Source: Actinomadura violacea
Lineage (GTDB): Bacteria; Actinomycetota; Actinomycetes; Streptosporangiales; Streptosporangiaceae
NCBI RefSeq assembly: GCF_017573465.1
Contig: NZ_JAGEPF010000010.1
Coordinates: 124,001-188,000, forward strand
Direction: 5' to 3'
DNA: 64,000 nt
Each line of letters begins with the position of its first letter. Position 1 is the first letter of the stretch. Below the pieces are notes generated by a model. It was not told the origin of the DNA. It saw nothing but the letters and a program-made list of their open reading frames with translations, and ran no database searches. Position numbers and translations under genes: made by a program. Shown piece by piece: positions 33,449 to 41,457 of the stretch.

Positions 33449-34416
33449 GCGACCGTCCCGGCTTCGGCATGAGGCCCTCCGAAAACGGCTCCCCGGCGGC
33501 CCCACCCCAGGCTCCCGCCGCCGGGGAGCCGGCCCCGCCGGCCCCGCTGCCGCCGGATGCCCGCGTCGACCTCGCGCAGGAGCGCGCCGACTCGCACGCC
33601 GACGAGGTCCTCGACGCCCTCGACGCCGAACTCGTCGGCCTCGCCCCGGTGAAGACCCGCATCCGGGAGATCGCCGCGCTGCTGCTCGTGGACCGCGTCC
33701 GCGCGCGCTTCGGCATCGACTCCGCACGCCCCAACCTGCACATGTGCTTCACAGGCAGCCCCGGAACCGGCAAGACGACCGTCGCGGTGAGGCTCGCCGA
33801 GCTGCTCCACCGGCTCGGCTACATCCGCAAGGGCCACCTGGTCTCCGTCACCCGCGACGACCTCGTAGGCCAGTACGTCGGCCACACCGCGCCGAAGACC
33901 AAGGAGGTCCTCAAGCGCGCGATGGGCGGCGTCCTGTTCATCGACGAGGCGTACTACCTGTACCGGGCCGAGAACGAGCGCGACTACGGGCAGGAGGCCA
34001 TCGAGATCCTCCTGCAGGTCATGGAGAACCAGCGGGACGACCTCGTCGTCGTCTTGGCCGGCTACAAGGACCGGATGGACTCCTTCTTCGCGTCCAACCC
34101 CGGTATGAGCTCCCGCATCGCCCACCACATCGACTTCCCCGACTACAAGCCGGACGAGCTGGAGGCGATCGGGCACCTGATGATGCGGCGCGAGGGGTAC
34201 GTCCTGGCCCCGCAGACCGAACCCGTCTTCCGCGACTACCTGGACAGGCGCCGCGTCCAGCCGCGCTTCGCCAACGCCCGGTCCGTCCGCAACGCGATCG
34301 AGCGCGCGCGCCTGCGCCACGCCAACCGGCTCCTCGCCGCCGCAGGCGAGGTCGACCGCGCCGCCCTCACCACCCTCGAACCCGAGGACTTCCTCGCCAG
34401 CCGAGTCTTCCTGTGA
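33445..34416 (+). CDS. cbbX: Red-type RuBisCO activase, AAA+ ATPase
   Basis: 323 aa from TTG 33445, which overlaps the cbbS stop; ATG 33469 is an alternative. A 40-residue Pro/Ala-rich N-terminus precedes the AAA+ domain: Walker A FTGSPGTGKTTVAVRLAEL, VTRDDLVGQYVGHTAPKTK (pore-loop side), Walker B GGVLFIDEAYYLYRAENERD and arginine-rich sensor regions MSSRIAHHIDFPDYKP. CbbX hexamers remodel inhibited red-type RuBisCO by pulling the large-subunit C-terminus, and are allosterically activated by RuBP. Gene order cbbL-cbbS-cbbX is the conserved one. Confidence 0.95.
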   Translation: MSDRPGFGMRPSENGSPAAPPQAPAAGEPAPPAPLPPDARVDLAQERADSHADEVLDALDAELVGLAPVKTRIREIAALLLVDRVRARFGIDSARPNLHMCFTGSPGTGKTTVAVRLAELLHRLGYIRKGHLVSVTRDDLVGQYVGHTAPKTKEVLKRAMGGVLFIDEAYYLYRAENERDYGQEAIEILLQVMENQRDDLVVVLAGYKDRMDSFFASNPGMSSRIAHHIDFPDYKPDELEAIGHLMMRREGYVLAPQTEPVFRDYLDRRRVQPRFANARSVRNAIERARLRHANRLLAAAGEVDRAALTTLEPEDFLASRVFL

Positions 34417-34515
34417 TCCGCGGCACCCCGAATGAGGTCGCGATCACAGTCGGGAAAGGGATTCACCTCTCCATGTCCTAGTGTTAAGACGAGACATGAA
34501 GAGGTGGGGGAGAAG

Positions 34516-35424
34516 TTGCTGAACCCTGAGGATCTGTACGAGCTGGACACCGACCTGCCGGAGATGACCGGCCCGGTGCTGCTGCACAGCCTCGACGGCT
34601 TCGTGGACGCCGGATCCACCGGGCAGCTGGTGCGCGAGCACCTGCTGGAGGCCTTGGAGCACCGCGTCATCGCCCGCTTCGACGTCGACTCGCTGATCGA
34701 CTACCGGGCCCGGCGCCCGACGATGACCTTCGACCGCGACCACTGGGCGTCCTACGACGCGCCCGAGCTGGTGGTGCGGCTGCTCCAGGACGAGGCCGGG
34801 AGCCCGTTCCTGATGCTGTCCGGGCCGGAGCCCGACCGGCTCTGGGAGGGCTTCACCCAGTCCGTCCTGCATCTGGTGAAGCGGCTGGACGTGGGGCTGG
34901 TCGTCGGGTTCCACGGCATCCCGATGGGCGTGCCGCACACCCGTCCCGTCGGGGTGACCTCGCACGCCACCCGGCCCGAGCTGATCACCCGCAACACCTG
35001 GTTCGACAAGGTGCAGGTGCCCGGCAGCGCCGCCGGGCTGCTGGAGCTGCGGCTCGGCGAGGCGGGACGCGACGCGCTCGGCCTGGCGGTGCACGTCCCG
35101 CACTACCTGGCCCAGTCCGCCTATCCGGCCGCCGCGGTCGCCGCCCTCGAGCAGATCGTCTCCGCGACCGGGCTGGAGCTGCCGGTCGAGCGGCTTCGCG
35201 AGGCCGCCGCCGCCACCGACGCCGACATCGCCGAGCAGGTCGACGGCAACGCCGAGGTGGAGAAGGTCGTGCGGGCGCTGGAGCAGCAGTACGACGCGTT
35301 CGCCGGCGCCGCCGAGCGCGACAGCCTGCTCGCCGAGTCCCAGGACATGCCGACCGCCGACGAGCTCGGCGCGCAGTTCGAGCGGTTCCTCGCCGAGCAG
35401 GAGGGCCCGGACTCCTCGTCCTGA
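34516..35424 (+). CDS. PAC2 family (proteasome-assembly-chaperone-like) protein
   Basis: 302 aa; TTG 34516 is chosen because of GGGGGAG directly upstream, and no ATG fits the frame. DLYELDTDLPEMTGPVLLHS then LDGFVDAGSTGQLVREHLLE and VVGFHGIPMGVPHTRPVGVT are hallmarks of the PAC2 family. A C-terminal helical extension includes LGAQFERFLAEQEG. The family is named after eukaryotic proteasome chaperones; the bacterial role is unclear, though actinomycetes do have 20S proteasomes. Confidence 0.85.
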   Translation: MLNPEDLYELDTDLPEMTGPVLLHSLDGFVDAGSTGQLVREHLLEALEHRVIARFDVDSLIDYRARRPTMTFDRDHWASYDAPELVVRLLQDEAGSPFLMLSGPEPDRLWEGFTQSVLHLVKRLDVGLVVGFHGIPMGVPHTRPVGVTSHATRPELITRNTWFDKVQVPGSAAGLLELRLGEAGRDALGLAVHVPHYLAQSAYPAAAVAALEQIVSATGLELPVERLREAAAATDADIAEQVDGNAEVEKVVRALEQQYDAFAGAAERDSLLAESQDMPTADELGAQFERFLAEQEGPDSSS

Positions 35425-35495
35425 CCCCCGGCCGGAGCGCCGGACATATCCCGGCTTGCGCTGGGTAGGCGAGCCCCCGGAGGGGAGGCGCGCGC

Positions 35496-35915
35496 ATGGC
35501 CCAGAGAGTGAACGAAGTGATGACGCCGGTGCCGGTGGCGGTGTCCCCGGACACCACGCTGGTCACCGTCAGCGACCTGATGCGCCGGCACGGCATCGGC
35601 GACGTGCTGGTGGTGCACGAGGGGCGCCTGCGGGGGCTGGTCACCGACCGCGACATCGTGGTCCGCGCCGTCGCCGTCCAGCGGGACGTCGGGGACACCA
35701 CGGTCGGCGACATCTGCAGCACCAACATGGTCACGGTGGCGCCGGAGCAGGACGCCGACGAGGCCGTCCGGCTGATGCGCCGGCACGCCGTCCGGCGGCT
35801 GCCGGTCGTGGACGGCGACCGTCCGATCGGGATGGTGTCGATCGGCGACCTCGCGGTGCAGCGCGACGAGCGCTCGGCGCTCGCCGACATCAGCGCCGAA
35901 CCCCCCAACACATGA
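35496..35915 (+). CDS. Tandem CBS-domain protein
   Basis: 139 aa made only of two CBS motifs: VNEVMTPVPVAVSPDTTLVT with HGIGDVLVVHEGRLRGLVTD and VGDICSTNMVTVAPEQDADE with HAVRRLPVVDGDRPIGMVSI. Such proteins bind adenine nucleotides and act as energy or stress sensors. The stop overlaps the next gene (ATGA), indicating an operon. Confidence 0.92.
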   Translation: MAQRVNEVMTPVPVAVSPDTTLVTVSDLMRRHGIGDVLVVHEGRLRGLVTDRDIVVRAVAVQRDVGDTTVGDICSTNMVTVAPEQDADEAVRLMRRHAVRRLPVVDGDRPIGMVSIGDLAVQRDERSALADISAEPPNT

Positions 35916-36559
35916 TCACGCTGAAGCTCGCCGACGCCGAGCTGAACGGCGACCTGGCGATCCCGGACGACCCCGCCGGCATGGTGGTGTTCGCGCACGG
36001 CAGCGGCAGCTCCCGGCACAGTCCGCGCAACCGCGCGGTCGCCGAGGGGCTGAACGCCGCTGGGATCGGCACGCTGCTGCTGGACCTGCTCACCGAGCAG
36101 GAGGACCAGGTCGACCGGGTCACCGCCGAGCTCCGCTTCGACATCGAGCTGTTGACGATGCGGCTGATCGGCACCGTCGACGCGCTCGCCGAAGGACTGG
36201 AGTCCGCACCGCACACCGCCGGCCTGCGGATCGGCCTGTTCGGCGCCAGCACCGGCGCCGCCGCCGCGCTCGCCGCCGCGGCCGCCCGCCCCGACGTCGG
36301 CGCCGTCGTGTCGCGGGGCGGCCGTCCCGACCTCGCCGGCCCGTCGCTGCCCCGCGTCCGCGCGCCCGTCCTGCTGATCGTCGGCGGCGCCGACCCGGAG
36401 GTGCTGCGCCTCAACGAACAGGCCCGGCAGCGGTTGGACATCGCCGAGCTGCACATCGTCTCCGGCGCGACCCACCTGTTCGAGGAACCGGGCGCACTGG
36501 AGGAGGTCACCATGCAGGCCGCCGACTGGTTCAACCGCCACCTCGACCACGGCGCCTGA
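35912..36559 (+). CDS. Dienelactone hydrolase-like alpha/beta hydrolase
   Basis: 215 aa. VVFAHGSGSSRHSPRNRAVA contains the oxyanion HGSGS loop; the nucleophile elbow is GLFGASTGAAAALAAA (Ser), the acid is in LLIVGGADPEVLRLN and the catalytic His in SGATHLFEEPGALEEV. This subgroup is often encoded next to CBS or phosphoribosyltransferase genes in actinomycetes. The substrate is unknown. Confidence 0.85.
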   Translation: MITLKLADAELNGDLAIPDDPAGMVVFAHGSGSSRHSPRNRAVAEGLNAAGIGTLLLDLLTEQEDQVDRVTAELRFDIELLTMRLIGTVDALAEGLESAPHTAGLRIGLFGASTGAAAALAAAAARPDVGAVVSRGGRPDLAGPSLPRVRAPVLLIVGGADPEVLRLNEQARQRLDIAELHIVSGATHLFEEPGALEEVTMQAADWFNRHLDHGA

Positions 36560-36591
36560 TTCGGAACGGGCCGCCGGGGCACGATGTCGGC

Positions 36592-37773
36592 ATGCCCGAC
36601 GTCATCGTGGTCGGAGCCGGACCGGCCGGCTCGGCAGCCGCCTGCCACCTCGCCCGCTCCGGACTCGACGTCCGCGTCCTGGAGAAGAGCGCCTTCCCCC
36701 GCGAGAAGGTCTGCGGCGACGGCCTCACGCCCCGCGCCGTCCGCGAACTCCACGACCTCGGCGTCGACATCGACGCACCCGGCTGGTTCCGCAACCGCGG
36801 CCTCCGCCTGATCGCCGGCGACCGCCTCCTCGAACTGCCCTGGCCCGACACCGGGTACCCGCCCTTCGGCCTGACCCGCACCCGCCACGACTTCGACGAC
36901 ATCCTCGCCCGCCACGCCGTCGCGGCCGGAGCGACCCTCTCGCAGAACACCAAGGTCACCGCCCCCATCCGCGACCGGACGGGCCGCGTCACCGGCGTCC
37001 GCACCGACGCCGGCGAGCACCGCGCGCCCATCGTCATCGCCGCCGACGGCGCCTCGTCCCGCCTCTCCGTCGCCCTCGGCCTGCACCCCCGCCGCGACCG
37101 CCCCATCGGCACCGCCGCCCGCCGCTACTACCGCAGCCCCCGCCACGACGACCCGTACCTCGAAGCCTGGCTCGACCTCGTCCCCGCCGGATACGGCTGG
37201 GTCTTCGGAATGGGCGACGGCACCTGCAACGTCGGCGTCGCCCTCCTCCGCACCGCCCACGCCGACTGCCGCCGCCTCCTGGACGACTGGCTAGCCCGCA
37301 CACCCCCGGACTGGGGCTTCACCGAAGAGAACGCCACATCCCCCCTCCACGGCGCCGCCCTCCCCATGGGCTACTCCCGCCGCCCCCACTACCTGCCCGG
37401 CCTCCTGCTCACCGGCGACTCCGGAGGCATGATCAACCCGTCCAACGGCGAGGGCATCGCCTACGCGCTCGAAGCCGCCCGCATCGCCGCCGAGACCATC
37501 ACGACCGCCCTCGCCGCCCCCACTCCCGGCCAGCGCGAACGCATCCTCTACACCTACCCGTCCGCGATCCGCCAGGCGAACGGCCGCCCCTTCACCCTCG
37601 GCCGCGCCTTCGCCCGCGCCATCGAGAACCCCGCCGTCATGCGCGCCGCCACCCGCGCCGGCATCACCAGCCCGGCCCTGATGCGCTTCGCCCTCAAACT
37701 CCTCGGCAACCTCACCGACCCGTCCGCCGACCGCCTCGCCGCCGCCCTCACCCGCCTGGCCCCCGCCTCCTGA
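36592..37773 (+). CDS. Geranylgeranyl reductase family FAD-dependent oxidoreductase
   Basis: 393 aa. FAD dinucleotide motif VIVVGAGPAGSAAACHLARS near the start, KSAFPREKVCGDGLTPRAVR (GGR/menaquinone reductase signature), DGASSRLSVALGL and a second FAD contact LLTGDSGGMINPSNGEGIAY. The family reduces isoprenoid double bonds in lipids, chlorophyll phytol or menaquinone side chains; in actinomycetes a menaquinone-modifying role (MenJ-like) is likely. ATG 36592 lies 32 bp after the previous gene. Confidence 0.88.
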   Translation: MPDVIVVGAGPAGSAAACHLARSGLDVRVLEKSAFPREKVCGDGLTPRAVRELHDLGVDIDAPGWFRNRGLRLIAGDRLLELPWPDTGYPPFGLTRTRHDFDDILARHAVAAGATLSQNTKVTAPIRDRTGRVTGVRTDAGEHRAPIVIAADGASSRLSVALGLHPRRDRPIGTAARRYYRSPRHDDPYLEAWLDLVPAGYGWVFGMGDGTCNVGVALLRTAHADCRRLLDDWLARTPPDWGFTEENATSPLHGAALPMGYSRRPHYLPGLLLTGDSGGMINPSNGEGIAYALEAARIAAETITTALAAPTPGQRERILYTYPSAIRQANGRPFTLGRAFARAIENPAVMRAATRAGITSPALMRFALKLLGNLTDPSADRLAAALTRLAPAS

Positions 37774-37828
37774 CCGTTTCGCGCCCGCCCCACCGAACCG
37801 GGTACGCTTTCCCGGGTCACGAGCACGC

Positions 37829-37903
37829 GGGCGCGTAGCTCAGGGGTAGAGCACTCGCCTTACAAGCGAGGAGTCGGCGGTTCGAAACCGTCCGCGCCCA
37901 CCA
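37829..37903 (+). tRNA. tRNA-Val (UAC)
   Basis: Complete cloverleaf: acceptor GGGCGCG (37829-37835) pairs with CGCGCCC (37893-37899), D arm GCTC/GAGC, anticodon stem CTCGC/GCGAG with loop CTTACAA (anticodon TAC, reading GUA), T arm with GGCGGTTCGAAACCGTC. Discriminator A at 37900 and an encoded CCA at 37901-37903. It is a likely integration site for the small element on its 3' side. Confidence 0.96.
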
Positions 37904-37908
37904 TCCAA

Positions 37909-37940
37909 AGACCCCGTTTCCAGATGAGGAAACGGGGTCT
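37909..37940 (+). terminator. tRNA-Val terminator hairpin
   Basis: Perfect 13-bp stem AGACCCCGTTTCC (37909-37921) with 37928-37940 and a 6-nt loop, 6 nt after the tRNA CCA. It ends the tRNA transcript; no long T-run follows, as usual in actinomycetes. Confidence 0.85.
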
Positions 37941-37984
37941 CGTGCCATCACCATGCCATTAGCCCGCAGAGAGAGCCCGCACCC

Positions 37985-38209
37985 TCACCCGGAGGGTCTC
38001 GGGAGCCCCGCGTTGACGATCGCATCCCTCAGTCCCTGAGGGCTCGGCGCTTCGACGAGCCGAGGGACACCACGCGCCCAGACCATCGCCCACCATGATC
38101 CGGTGGCTTGGCCGTACCAGGCGCAGACACCGGGGAACTCGCGCTCGATCTGCGCAGCGACCGGACGCCCGCTTAAGCCGGCCGGGAGGACGACCCGGAC
38201 CGCGTCCAT
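37985..38209 (-). CDS. Hypothetical protein downstream of GntR regulator
   Basis: 74 aa: MDAVRVVLPAGLSGRPVAAQ then IEREFPGVCAWYGQATGSWW. Not recognised. The Trp/Tyr-rich core WYGQATGSWWAMVWARGV looks structured rather than random, and the start overlaps the stop of the upstream gene by one base, supporting expression as a pair. Confidence 0.6.
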   Translation of the reverse strand: MDAVRVVLPAGLSGRPVAAQIEREFPGVCAWYGQATGSWWAMVWARGVPRLVEAPSPQGLRDAIVNAGLPRPSG

Positions 38210-38583
38210 TACGAGTCGCCCGAAGAGCCCGAGAACGGCACCGCCAAGACCCGCGCGATCCGTTCCGCTGCCCTATCCGTCTCTGCCGCTGGGCACAACG
38301 GCTCCAGCTCCGGTGGAGACTGCCGGGTCGGCCCCGTCCACACCCACAACCACCACAACGCGCCCTCGTGGTGACGGCACAGCACCTCTTGCCGCATGCC
38401 CGGATGCATCAACCCCCCACGCGGATCCTCGGGGTCGGGTTCACCGGCCGGGTTGCTCACCCGCACCGCACCGTGCTCGTACACCTGGACGTCCAGGCCC
38501 CGCCCCTTCAGCGCCTTCACCAAAGCCAGAGCGGCGGTGCGCCAGGAACCGTCCGGTGCGCATTGCGGGTCGAGATCGTTCAC
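38209..38583 (-). CDS. Hypothetical protein downstream of GntR regulator
   Basis: 124 aa, GTG start. DGSWRTAALALVKALKGRGL then DVQVYEHGAVRVSNPAGEPD and REVLCRHHEGALWWLWVWTG; no family recognised. Its genes-in-pair arrangement with the 74-aa protein and the upstream GntR gene on the same strand recalls small genes of unknown role found in actinomycete integrative elements. Confidence 0.65.
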   Translation of the reverse strand: MNDLDPQCAPDGSWRTAALALVKALKGRGLDVQVYEHGAVRVSNPAGEPDPEDPRGGLMHPGMRQEVLCRHHEGALWWLWVWTGPTRQSPPELEPLCPAAETDRAAERIARVLAVPFSGSSGDS

Positions 38584-38647
38584 GACTGGGGTCTCCTAGG
38601 CGCCGAGAGAGAAGCTGAAGTGACGGGCCGGCCTTCACGAATCACCC

Positions 38648-38695
38648 CTAGACGTCTAGAGGAGATGTCTGGACGGTGACACAACTCATCTAGAC
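38648..38695. promoter_or_regulatory. Repeated CTAGAC motifs upstream of the 124-aa gene
   Basis: A perfect 12-bp palindrome CTAGACGTCTAG (38648-38659) and a further CTAGAC (38690-38695) lie between the GntR gene and the next gene on the same strand. A related TCTAGT word occurs in the GntR/NUDIX divergent promoter. These are candidate binding sites for the GntR protein. Confidence 0.5.
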
Positions 38696-38705
38696 AAGTC
38701 AAGCG

Positions 38706-39518
38706 CTATCGAGCTGGGAGCTCGTAGGAGAGGACGTACGCGTCACTCGACATGATCGTGTCGCAAACCTCGACCGGTCGTCCGGCCTGGTCATAGGCCG
38801 TGCGAACCAGGTGGAACACCGGCATCCCGGGCGCGAGCTTCAGCGCCCGGGCCTCATCGCGAAGCGGCATCCGGGCCCGGATCTCCTCGGTGAAGTGGTC
38901 AAGGAGGTGGCCGAGCTCCTCCAGGCGGGCGTAGATCCCGCCGGGGCCGCTGTTGGGCTGCGCGATCTGCGAGTCACGAGCGATCGAGGCTGGAATGTAC
39001 GAGGTGGCCATCTCCACAGGGTGTCCGTTGAGCAGATACCGGCGCGCCCGGACGATGACCAGTTCATCACTCGCGAGGCCAAGCTTCGACGCGACTTCTG
39101 GCGATGGCGGGCTCTCCGTAACGGTGATGGAGTCGACCGACGGCTTGCCGCCGGCCTCCTCGGCCTCGGCGATGAAGGCGGCCTTGCCTTTTTCGCGATG
39201 ATGACGAGCAAAGCGGTCGGAGGCCAGCCTCCGTACTGGTGACCGGGACCGAACAAAGACACCCTTGCCGTGCTCGGCGACGGTCAGCCCCTCGCTCTGC
39301 AGAATCTGGAGAGCGTGGCGCACTGTCATCCTGGCCACGTCGTAGTGCGTAATCAGCTGGCTCTCCGAAGGGAGTTTCTCGCCAGGGGAGAGCTCCTTGC
39401 TGTCGATTGCCGCCCGCAGATGATCCGCGATCTGCTTGAAGACCGGCCGGTCGCTCGTCGGATCCAGCTCTGGCAACCCCAGCTCACCCACGCGCGGCCA
39501 ACTCCTCAACTCGTACAT
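38706..39518 (-). CDS. GntR/HutC-family regulator with UTRA domain (KorSA-like)
   Basis: 270 aa. N-terminal wHTH: PVFKQIADHLRAAIDSKELS, PGEKLPSESQLITHYDVARM and TVRHALQILQSEGL; the UTRA effector domain begins near residue 115 (ASDELVIVRARRYLLNGHPV, PVFHLVRTAYDQAGRPVEVC). In pSAM2-type elements the GntR regulator KorSA silences the activator of transfer. It is divergent from a NUDIX gene, as expected for that system; the same family also regulates sugar or amino-acid catabolism elsewhere. Confidence 0.88.
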   Translation of the reverse strand: MYELRSWPRVGELGLPELDPTSDRPVFKQIADHLRAAIDSKELSPGEKLPSESQLITHYDVARMTVRHALQILQSEGLTVAEHGKGVFVRSRSPVRRLASDRFARHHREKGKAAFIAEAEEAGGKPSVDSITVTESPPSPEVASKLGLASDELVIVRARRYLLNGHPVEMATSYIPASIARDSQIAQPNSGPGGIYARLEELGHLLDHFTEEIRARMPLRDEARALKLAPGMPVFHLVRTAYDQAGRPVEVCDTIMSSDAYVLSYELPAR

Positions 39519-39526
39519 ACGTGTAC
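39513..39526. promoter_or_regulatory. GTACA-N4-TGTAC dyad overlapping the GntR start codon
   Basis: GTACATACGTGTAC is a perfect 5-bp dyad with 4-bp spacer covering the ATG of the GntR gene, in the divergent GntR/NUDIX region. Its position suits an autoregulatory operator. Confidence 0.5.
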
Positions 39527-39571
39527 TAGCGTTGAGTCTAGTAGCCGGACCTGGCCAGAGGAGCTTACGAA

Positions 39572-40000
39572 ATGCCCGACAGCCGCCACTCCGTCAGCGT
39601 GGCGGGGGTCGTCGTCGACGACCAGGGTCGAGCCCTCCTGATCCAGCGCCGCGACAACGGCCACTGGGAGGCGCCCGGTGGCGTCCTGGAGCAGGACGAG
39701 GACATCATCACGGGCCTTCGCCGCGAGGTCCAGGAGGAGACCGGCCTGGACGTGACGCCGATCGCCCTGACCGGCGTCTACAAGAACATGACCCGCGGCA
39801 TCGTGGCCCTGGTCTTCCGTTGCAAGGCCGAGGCCGGCTCCCTCCGAGAGTCCGACGAGACCTCCGCCTTCCGCTGGGTAACCGCCGACGAGGTCGCCGA
39901 GCTGGCCGACGAAGCCTTCGCCATTCGAGTCCAAGACGCCTTGGCCGAGCATCCGGCGGTCCCCATCCGCCAACACGACGGCACCCACGTCCTCCACTGA
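39572..40000 (+). CDS. NUDIX hydrolase (Pif-like)
   Basis: 142 aa. The NUDIX box is complete: GGVLEQDEDIITGLRREVQEE-type G-x5-E-x7-REUxEE around residues 36-58, preceded by the entry strand VAGVVVDDQGRALLIQRRDN. NUDIX proteins cleave nucleoside diphosphate derivatives; the pSAM2 immunity factor Pif is a NUDIX protein encoded near a GntR regulator. Start ATG 39572 with GAGGAG upstream. Function in immunity is an inference from the pairing. Confidence 0.88.
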   Translation: MPDSRHSVSVAGVVVDDQGRALLIQRRDNGHWEAPGGVLEQDEDIITGLRREVQEETGLDVTPIALTGVYKNMTRGIVALVFRCKAEAGSLRESDETSAFRWVTADEVAELADEAFAIRVQDALAEHPAVPIRQHDGTHVLH

Positions 40001-40189
40001 GGAGCTACCGGGCACAGCGCCCGTTTAGAGCGAGATAAGCACCGGGCGGCTCAGACGGATTTACGGTCCCATCGCCAAACCGCTGTGACCTGCCGATTCT
40101 CCTCCTGTGCCATCGAAGTTCGGCACGCATTCGGCGAGCCCGCCATCTAGCGGCGCGAAAAGCCATTCCGCGCACATTTCTCAACTTGA

Positions 40190-40456
40190 TCAAACCGGAC
40201 ACTTTTCGCGGCACGTGGTGCAGCGATCCACCTTCACCATCTCGGGGGCGGGATCCGTCCAGGTGCAGCCATACGGAAAGAACGTCCGTGGGATTGAACC
40301 ACATATTGGCGTGCTGGAGCCAGCGGGTACGGCGTGGGCGAACATCGGGCTGAAACGAACCACCTGTACGTTCTTCCCTTCGCAACCGAGAAGCGGTTGC
40401 TCCGGGTCCTTCGGTTTGATTTCCGTGTCGTGCCCGAACCAAGTCTCATACTCCAC
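40190..40456 (-). CDS. Possible small cysteine-rich protein
   Basis: 88 aa, GTG start: EYETWFGHDTEIKPKDPEQP at the N-terminus and VDRCTTCREKCPV at the C-terminus, with C-x-x-C plus further Cys residues (LLGCEG, ICGSIP, YGCTW). The composition resembles real small proteins more than a shadow frame, but there is no recognised family and no clear ribosome site. Confidence 0.35.
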   Translation of the reverse strand: MEYETWFGHDTEIKPKDPEQPLLGCEGKNVQVVRFSPMFAHAVPAGSSTPICGSIPRTFFPYGCTWTDPAPEMVKVDRCTTCREKCPV

Positions 40457-40708
40457 CGTCTGAGTCTAGATCGGGCAGCCCCTTGGCGCATCGGCCCCCT
40501 TGTCTGTCGAACGTCCGCTACGAGTCTCACGGACAAGATAGCGCCGGGTTGGCAAGCTTGGGCACTCGCCGTGGCCGGTTCGGGATGCTCGTTCACGCTA
40601 ACAGTGAGCAAGCCTCTCGCGTGGATAACTGTCCCGGCTCGCGGAGATACCAGGGTCGTTGCAGCGTCCTGGCACCCTAGTTCACTTGGCTGGAAGTAAC
40701 CTAGTTGC

Positions 40709-40987
40709 TCACTGCCGTTTTGCTCCTCCGTATCGCCGTAGGGCTTCTCGAATCTCAGGAGACTTGCGAAGTAGAACGGCGAACTGCTCCGGGTGCTTCT
40801 CGGTCAGCTCTTGAAGCCTCTTGCGGGTCCACCACTGGGCAGATGGCTTTCGGTCTCGCGGTGGTCGCTTCTGTCCTGGCGGCGCGGGATTAGCGTTGTC
40901 ACCCGTAATGAAGCGGGCGCGCTTCCGCGTCCCGTCCTGCCGAAGCTCGTCAGCGTCCACGTGCGTGATGGTACGCAGTTGCGACAA
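40709..40987 (-). CDS. Possible small basic protein
   Basis: 92 aa from TTG 40987. Basic and charged: DELRQDGTRKRARFITGDNA, then SAQWWTRKRLQELTEKHPEQ and FAVLLRKSPEIREALRRYGG. The C-terminal amphipathic helices look protein-like. No family is recognised, and the start is uncertain. Confidence 0.4.
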   Translation of the reverse strand: MSQLRTITHVDADELRQDGTRKRARFITGDNANPAPPGQKRPPRDRKPSAQWWTRKRLQELTEKHPEQFAVLLRKSPEIREALRRYGGAKRQ

Positions 40988-41457
40988 TCTCTATGCCAGC
41001 GAGGGCGCTTAAGTCCCTGACCTTCTGTTTACGAGCAAGGCCAGGACCGTACGGTAGCTGTCCCCACAAGTCCGCTGACTGGCACCGGGGCATCCCGCCC
41101 GCCAAGGTCATCCGGTTCGGCTGCGGCTAGAGCTGACGCCGTGTTGGGCGGGAGGCGGTGTGATTGGGGTGGTGGCTCGGCGTCTGGGGGGCCTGCAAGC
41201 GGATGGCCGGACGAGGCCAGTGGGCTTTCTGCGTGCGGGCGTTACGGCAGGTGACGAGGTTCTGGCTGCGTTAAATACCCTCCGTAATTGACGTTCGACG
41301 CTCTCCGTTATCGGCTGAGTGCGTTGGGCTATAGATACTCTCTGTGTTTCTAGTGACACTCTTTGTGTTCGCGTCTTTGCCTTCCCGTCGTCTGGCCTTC
41401 AGTGCATCTGTGCTGCGAGTGCGGACGGTGGCGGAGAACATCATCGGAGGAGAGCAC

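Larger units (their letters stand above)
37829..41000. mobile_element. Probable remnant of an actinomycete integrative element (AICE-like) beside tRNA-Val
   Basis: Directly 3' of tRNA-Val lie two small unknown genes, a GntR/UTRA repressor (KorSA-like) and a divergent NUDIX gene (Pif-like), the regulatory set of pSAM2-type elements, followed by more than 1 kb of poorly coding sequence. Integrase, excisionase, replication initiator and TraB translocase genes are all missing, so it is either a remnant or a coincidental grouping. The right boundary is not determined. Confidence 0.45.
40001..41457. other. Poorly coding, lower-GC region
   Basis: About 1.45 kb with no confident gene; only two short candidate genes (40190-40456 and 40709-40987, minus strand) look non-random. 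GC content is visibly lower than in the flanks and stop codons are frequent in all frames, compatible with a decayed element or transferred DNA. The last 150 bp before 41458 should hold the promoter of the secreted-protein gene. Confidence 0.55.

Noticed and set aside
36880..37300. Repetitive codon-usage stretch rich in CGCC words as a possible repeat element
   Set aside because: It is normal high-GC codon usage within the intact geranylgeranyl-reductase-like gene.
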